Positions 5,926 to 9,364 of a stretch of 9,364 nucleotides of DNA are shown one piece after another. Source of the stretch: an uncultured Bacteroidales bacterium (lineage in GTDB: Bacteria > Bacteroidota > Bacteroidia > Bacteroidales > UBA4417); assembly GCA_937965665.1 (NCBI GenBank), contig CALCJE010000318.1:1-9364 (forward strand), written 5' to 3'. Made by a program: the position numbers and the translations under genes. The notes below the pieces were generated by a model, which made no database searches, had not been told where the DNA came from, and saw only the letters and a list, made by a program, of their open reading frames with translations. How positions within the stretch are numbered: the stretch's first letter is position 1; each line of letters starts with the position of its first letter.

Positions 5926-7689
5926 ATGAAAATAACTTTGGTAATCCTTGCAGTTCTCCTGCTTGGGGCAACGCTTCAGGCTCAAACCACAAAAAAGGCT
6001 ACCCCTTCAAAACCCAAAACCGCACAACAACCTGTAAAAATCAGCTATGATGAAGAGTTCAGGTTATACTATATAGCCGATTCTGTCAGCGGTAAAATGA
6101 TTAAAGCACTGCCGGCGTACAAAAAAGTATACCAGTTTACCGAAGGAATGGCTGCAGTTGAAACGGATAAAGGGGCGGGGTTCATCAACACCTTAGGAAA
6201 AGAAATAGTGCCGCCTAACGGAAAATTTAACGTGGCTTTGGCTTTTAATGGAGGTCTTGCTTGTGTTGGTAACGAAAAGGATGGCAAAAAAACCATAGGC
6301 TTTATAAATAAATCAGGCGCTTTGGTTATTCCTATGTCTTTCCAGGAAGCACGGTCGTTCAGCGAAAAACTGGCCGCCGTTAAGAAAAATGGCAAATGGG
6401 GATTTATTAATCCCGCCGGAGCCATGGTTATTCCGGCTATTTACGAAGATGCAGGCAGTTTTTCCAACGGCCTGGCGGCTGTTTCAAAAAAGAAAGCTTC
6501 CGGCACCGAAACCTATACTAAATATGGCTATATCAACAAAGCCGGGAAGCAGGTTTTACCTTTTGATTACGACGAGGCAGGCGAATTTAAAAATACAGCG
6601 CCCGATTTTTATGAGGCTATTGTTACCAAAGGTTTTGTGCCTATGCTCATCTCGAAAACAGGAGAAGATATTACCTTTTTCCCTGGTATTGATGATGATA
6701 TGATTATCACAAACCTGCAGTGGGTCAACGAAAGTGGCAATAGCTTGTATGTAGGAGTAAAGGAAAGTTACCATGGCGTTAATTATGGAGTGTATAGCTC
6801 ATTTGCTACAGTATTTGTAGTAAAGCCTCAATACTCAGAAATACAGTTAATTGAAGAGCCTAACACAGGGACAGAGTTTTTTTTCGTTAAAAAATATAAC
6901 AGCCTCGGACTGGTTAGGAAATATGGTGATGAAATTCCTGCAGTTTATGATCTTATACAGTTTAACGACACGCTTGTTTATGCAATTGACAAGATAAAGG
7001 TTGAAAATGACCAGGTTGTAGGAGGCGCTTTTTCTTTATACGACCTGGATATGAAACGCATTACCAAAAAAGAATATGATCAAATTACAGGTTTCTTCGA
7101 TGGGCTGGCGAAAGTAAAATTTGGCGGTAAAGTTGGATTTATAAATAAAAAAGGGGTGGAGGTTATTCCGTTGGAATACGACGATGCAGGCAATTTTTCG
7201 TCGGGAATGGCTGCAGTTTTAAAAAATGGCAAGGTAGGCGTAATCAATAAAACAGGCGAAGTTATTATCCCTTTTGAATATGAAAATATTGGCACTTTTT
7301 CCGGTGGCTACGCTTATTACCAGAAAAACGGTAAAAGAGGGATTATAAATGTGAGCGGGAATAAGATTACCGAGGCGGTTTTTGAAGACCTGGGTAACTT
7401 TTCGTGCGGGTTGGCCCAATTTGTGAAGGATAAAAAAGTAGGCTTTCTGAATACAAAAGGCGAAACCGTAGTTGATGCAAAATATGATATAGCCTTACCC
7501 TTTGCCGATAGCCTGGCCCTGGTTTCTGTTAACAAAAAAGCTGGATTTATTGATGTAAGCGGCAACCTGGTGATCCCGATCAAATACGATGATGCTTCCG
7601 ATTTCAGGAACGGATTTGCCCTGGTTCAGGAAAGCGAAAAAAAATACCTGATTAACCGGAAAGGGGAAATTGTAAAATCCTACGATTAA
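5926..7689 (+). CDS. Secreted WG-repeat protein
   Basis: The protein has 587 residues with a Sec signal peptide (hydrophobic core about 3-17, cleavage likely after A19 in LQA-QTT) and no lipobox. A short T/K/P-rich linker precedes a body of WG repeats, each with a core such as GFINKxGxxVIPxxYDDAxxFxxGLA. Core glycines fall at residues 85, 125, 159 and 201 in the N-terminal half. In the C-terminal half they are at 404, 438, 472, 506 and 540, with Y574 in the same place of a sixth repeat: an exact 34-residue period. Residues about 215-395 are divergent and keep only traces of the repeat (for example around NSLGLVRKYGDEI). WG repeats are beta-rich units found in many bacterial exported and cytoplasmic proteins; their usual role is assumed to be ligand or protein binding, and no catalytic function can be inferred. 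The gene lies 39 bases after a terminator, and I see no TAnnTTTG box in that gap, so its promoter is unclear; read-through is possible. No C-terminal secretion (type IX) domain is evident. Confidence 0.88.
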   Translation: MKITLVILAVLLLGATLQAQTTKKATPSKPKTAQQPVKISYDEEFRLYYIADSVSGKMIKALPAYKKVYQFTEGMAAVETDKGAGFINTLGKEIVPPNGKFNVALAFNGGLACVGNEKDGKKTIGFINKSGALVIPMSFQEARSFSEKLAAVKKNGKWGFINPAGAMVIPAIYEDAGSFSNGLAAVSKKKASGTETYTKYGYINKAGKQVLPFDYDEAGEFKNTAPDFYEAIVTKGFVPMLISKTGEDITFFPGIDDDMIITNLQWVNESGNSLYVGVKESYHGVNYGVYSSFATVFVVKPQYSEIQLIEEPNTGTEFFFVKKYNSLGLVRKYGDEIPAVYDLIQFNDTLVYAIDKIKVENDQVVGGAFSLYDLDMKRITKKEYDQITGFFDGLAKVKFGGKVGFINKKGVEVIPLEYDDAGNFSSGMAAVLKNGKVGVINKTGEVIIPFEYENIGTFSGGYAYYQKNGKRGIINVSGNKITEAVFEDLGNFSCGLAQFVKDKKVGFLNTKGETVVDAKYDIALPFADSLALVSVNKKAGFIDVSGNLVIPIKYDDASDFRNGFALVQESEKKYLINRKGEIVKSYD

Positions 7690-7772
7690 ATATTTTGAGT
7701 GAATCAACTACAGCATTTGTGGATTAGTGTTATTTGTGCCGGGCATCCTAACGATTTACAAAAGGGAACATC

Positions 7773-8432
7773 CTAATCTCCTGCTTTTACCCAAACTTCT
7801 TTACCCTCGTTCCTGGGTGAGTTTACCAGTTTCGAAACAGGGTAAGCATCCATATCTTCGGCCGTGTAAGGCCTGAGCAACGATAGGATTTCGGCTGAAT
7901 CTTTACTCTCAAGCCAGGTTTTCTCATCTTCACGTTTCAGGATAACGGGCATGCGGTTATGTATGGGTTTCATAAATTCGTTGGCTTCGGTGGTAATAAT
8001 ATTGAATGATTCAACCACTTCGCCGGCAGGCGATTTCCAGCGTTCCCACAAGCCGGCCATCGCGAAAAGCGCATTGCTCTTCACAAAAATCCGGTAGGGC
8101 TGTTTGCCGGTATCCTGCTGCCATTCATAAAATCCGTCAGCCGGCACCAGGCAACGCCTGCTGAACAAGGGTGTGCGAAACGATGCTTTCTCGGTAATGG
8201 TTTCGGCCCGGGCGTTAATCATTTTATTGCCGATAGAAATATCTTTGGCCCAGGGAGGAATCAGCCCCCAGCGATGATAGCTCAGCCGGTGCGGGCTTTC
8301 GCCTGTAATAACGGCCAGCAGTTGGGTGGGCGCGCCGTTGTAACGGGGTACATAAGGGGCTTCACCTCCTTCGAGTTCGAAACGCAGATTTAGTTCTGCT
8401 TCATTTGCGGTAAGCGAAAATCGTCCACACAT
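7773..8432 (-). CDS. SRAP-domain abasic-site processing protein (YedK/HMCES family)
   Basis: This 219-residue cytoplasmic protein is of normal length for the family. SRAP proteins bind abasic sites in single-stranded DNA and form a stable thiazolidine crosslink through the N-terminal cysteine once Met1 is removed, shielding the lesion during replication. All key elements are visible: MCGRF with C2, the motif NARAET with N73, ADGFYEW with E103, and IHNRMPVIL with H158. These correspond in spacing to the catalytic C2, N, E and H of E. coli YedK. The start at 8432 is fixed because C2 must directly follow Met1. The gene converges on the WG-repeat gene (83 bases between stop codons, no hairpin seen there) and is divergent from the elbB-like gene. 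No LexA-type operator could be recognised upstream, so SOS control is not supported by the sequence. Confidence 0.96.
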   Translation of the reverse strand: MCGRFSLTANEAELNLRFELEGGEAPYVPRYNGAPTQLLAVITGESPHRLSYHRWGLIPPWAKDISIGNKMINARAETITEKASFRTPLFSRRCLVPADGFYEWQQDTGKQPYRIFVKSNALFAMAGLWERWKSPAGEVVESFNIITTEANEFMKPIHNRMPVILKREDEKTWLESKDSAEILSLLRPYTAEDMDAYPVSKLVNSPRNEGKEVWVKAGD

Positions 8433-8587
8433 GGTTGCTTACAATTTAACATGAATTTATCCAACTAATTATAAGTACACTAAAGCTTCCGGATTAATAA
8501 TGTCGTTTTGGGGTTTGCGCTGAAAAGCATCATTATCAAGGTGTTAAATTTCAATTTTTATGCGAAATCGGCAGCTTGTTGCAAGTA

Positions 8588-8595
8588 CAAAAATA
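8588..8595 (-). promoter_or_regulatory. Candidate -7 box for the SRAP gene
   Basis: Read on the minus strand this is TATTTTTG, a full match to TAnnTTTG. No clear -33 element is found at the usual distance, and it would give a leader of about 150 bases, so the assignment is tentative. The A/T-rich background makes a chance match likely enough to matter. Confidence 0.3.
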
Positions 8596-8642
8596 TTGAA
8601 TCCTTTCTGCTTATGGCTAAAAAAAATTAGACTGTAGTTTTG

Positions 8643-8672
8643 TTGCGAAAGTGAATTAAACGTTTAAATTTG
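8643..8672 (+). promoter_or_regulatory. Bacteroidota-type promoter for the elbB-like gene
   Basis: TTG at 8643-8645 (with a further TTTG at 8639-8642) is followed after 19 bases by TAAATTTG at 8665-8672. Both the -33/-7 spacing and the -7 box agree with the Bacteroidota sigma-70 consensus. Transcription would start near 8680, giving a leader of about 70 bases before the ATG at 8750. Confidence 0.6.
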
Positions 8673-8749
8673 TAGGAAGCCTGACACGAAGTTACTCTTT
8701 AGTGCGCAAGTAAAACCTTGTAGTTTCATGTTTTAACGTTCTTTTTGGT

Positions 8750-9364
8750 ATGAAAAATTTTGCAATTATTCTCGCTGGTTGCGGTGTATACGATGGGTCC
8801 GAGATCCACGAAGCCGTAATGACCATGTATGCCGTTTCGAAAAATGGTGCTGAATACCGGATTTTTGCACCCGACATTGCCCAGCATCATGTGGTGAATC
8901 ACCTCACAGGAGCCGAAATGCCCGAAACCCGTAATGTGCTTGTTGAGAGCGCCAGGATAGCCCGTGGCAAAATACAGCCGCTTAATAAACTGGATCTGCG
9001 CGATTTCGATGCCCTGATTTTTCCCGGGGGATTTGGGGTTGCTAAAAATCTCTGCTCGTATGCATTTAAAGGGGCCGATTGTGATGTACTGCCGCAGGTA
9101 GCCAAAGTATTGCGCGATGCCATGAGTAAATACAAACCCATCGGGGCTTTGTGCATATCGCCGGTATTGCTGGCTAAAATAGTTGCCAATGCTACCATTA
9201 CCGTGGGCCCCGACGAAGGTGATGCTGCAAATGTGAGGGCCATGGGAGCCACCCATGTAGCTACCAAACACGGGGATGTGGTTTATGATGAAAAACACAG
9301 GCTGTTTTCAACTCCTTGTTACCAGTTGGAATCAAATATTGTTCAGATAGCTGAAGATGCCGAC
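8750..9364 (+). CDS. elbB: ElbB-type DJ-1/PfpI superfamily protein (3' partial)
   Basis: This frame runs from the ATG at 8750 to the window edge without a stop: 205 codons of a protein usually near 220 residues, so only the last few are missing. It follows E. coli ElbB closely by family memory: near the N-terminus AGCGVYDGSEIHEA, then NHLTGAEM, ETRNVL, PGGFGVAKNL and the nucleophile-elbow segment GALCISPVLL with C135. The family belongs to the class I glutamine amidotransferase-like / DJ-1 superfamily. E. coli ElbB was first linked to isoprenoid biosynthesis, and glyoxalase-type activity on glyoxal has been reported; the in vivo role remains uncertain. The conserved Glu near the start (E18 in GSEIHEA) and C135 are the likely active-site pair. 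It is cytoplasmic with no signal peptide. It is transcribed divergently from the SRAP gene and has its own good promoter just upstream. Confidence 0.93.
   Translation, partial: MKNFAIILAGCGVYDGSEIHEAVMTMYAVSKNGAEYRIFAPDIAQHHVVNHLTGAEMPETRNVLVESARIARGKIQPLNKLDLRDFDALIFPGGFGVAKNLCSYAFKGADCDVLPQVAKVLRDAMSKYKPIGALCISPVLLAKIVANATITVGPDEGDAANVRAMGATHVATKHGDVVYDEKHRLFSTPCYQLESNIVQIAEDAD

Larger units (their letters stand above)
8433..8749. other. 317-base divergent intergenic region between the SRAP and elbB-like genes
   Basis: This A/T-rich region contains no credible open reading frame or RNA gene. It must carry the promoters of both flanking, divergent genes. One strong candidate for the plus strand (8643-8672) and one weak candidate for the minus strand (8588-8595) are annotated separately. 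Otherwise I see only short runs of A or T and no long repeat or stable hairpin. Confidence 0.7.

Noticed and set aside
7690..7772. Possible shared terminator between the converging WG-repeat and SRAP genes
   Set aside because: I could not find a stem of useful length followed by a T-run on either strand. Only a short CATCCTAA direct repeat (7744, 7769) is present.
8574..8584. CTTG-TTG-CAAG hairpin near 8574 in the divergent intergenic region
   Set aside because: The four-base stem is too short to be stable and has no T-run, so it is not a credible terminator or RNA element.
8726..9298. Long minus-strand open frame of 190 codons (with a second one at 8899-9267)
   Set aside because: These are antisense shadows of the elbB-like gene, whose plus-strand translation matches a known family along its full length. 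The minus-strand translations resemble nothing and lack a coding pattern.

Overview
The window looks like chromosomal DNA of a member of the Bacteroidota. The evidence is a histidine kinase of the Reg_prop / Y_Y_Y type, which is typical of that phylum, exported PQQ-like and WG-repeat beta-structured proteins, very weak Shine-Dalgarno sequences with A/T-rich leaders, and -7 promoter boxes of the Bacteroidota form TAnnTTTG. I cannot place it below phylum level. No RNA gene, CRISPR array, insertion sequence or phage gene was seen.

Region 1 (2-2801, + strand) is a two-component system. It consists of a membrane histidine kinase, whose 5' part lies outside the window, and a NarL/FixJ-type response regulator 70 bases further on. 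The regulator gene has its own -7 box in the gap.

Region 2 (2802-5886, + strand) holds a 261-base leader and two exported genes only 20 bases apart: a DUF4440/SnoaL-like lipoprotein and a PQQ-like beta-propeller protein. A clear intrinsic terminator closes the unit. An identical 17-base sequence containing a TCAC-N8-GTGA dyad occurs twice, once 21 bases upstream of the regulator's -7 box and once 22 bases upstream of a -7-like box in the leader of the lipoprotein gene. The simplest reading is that the regulator binds both sites, controlling its own gene and the exported pair. This is the most interesting signal in the window.

Region 3 (5926-7689, + strand) is a secreted WG-repeat protein whose last six repeats have an exact 34-residue period.

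Region 4 (7773-9364) contains a SRAP (YedK/HMCES-type) abasic-site protein on the minus strand, converging on the WG gene. It is divergent from an ElbB-type DJ-1/PfpI-superfamily gene on the plus strand that runs off the right end. The 317-base space between them carries a good TTG-19-TAnnTTTG promoter for the elbB-like gene and a weaker -7 candidate for the SRAP gene.

Most of the window is recognisable Bacteroidota housekeeping and sensory material. No undescribed defence or mobile system is evident.
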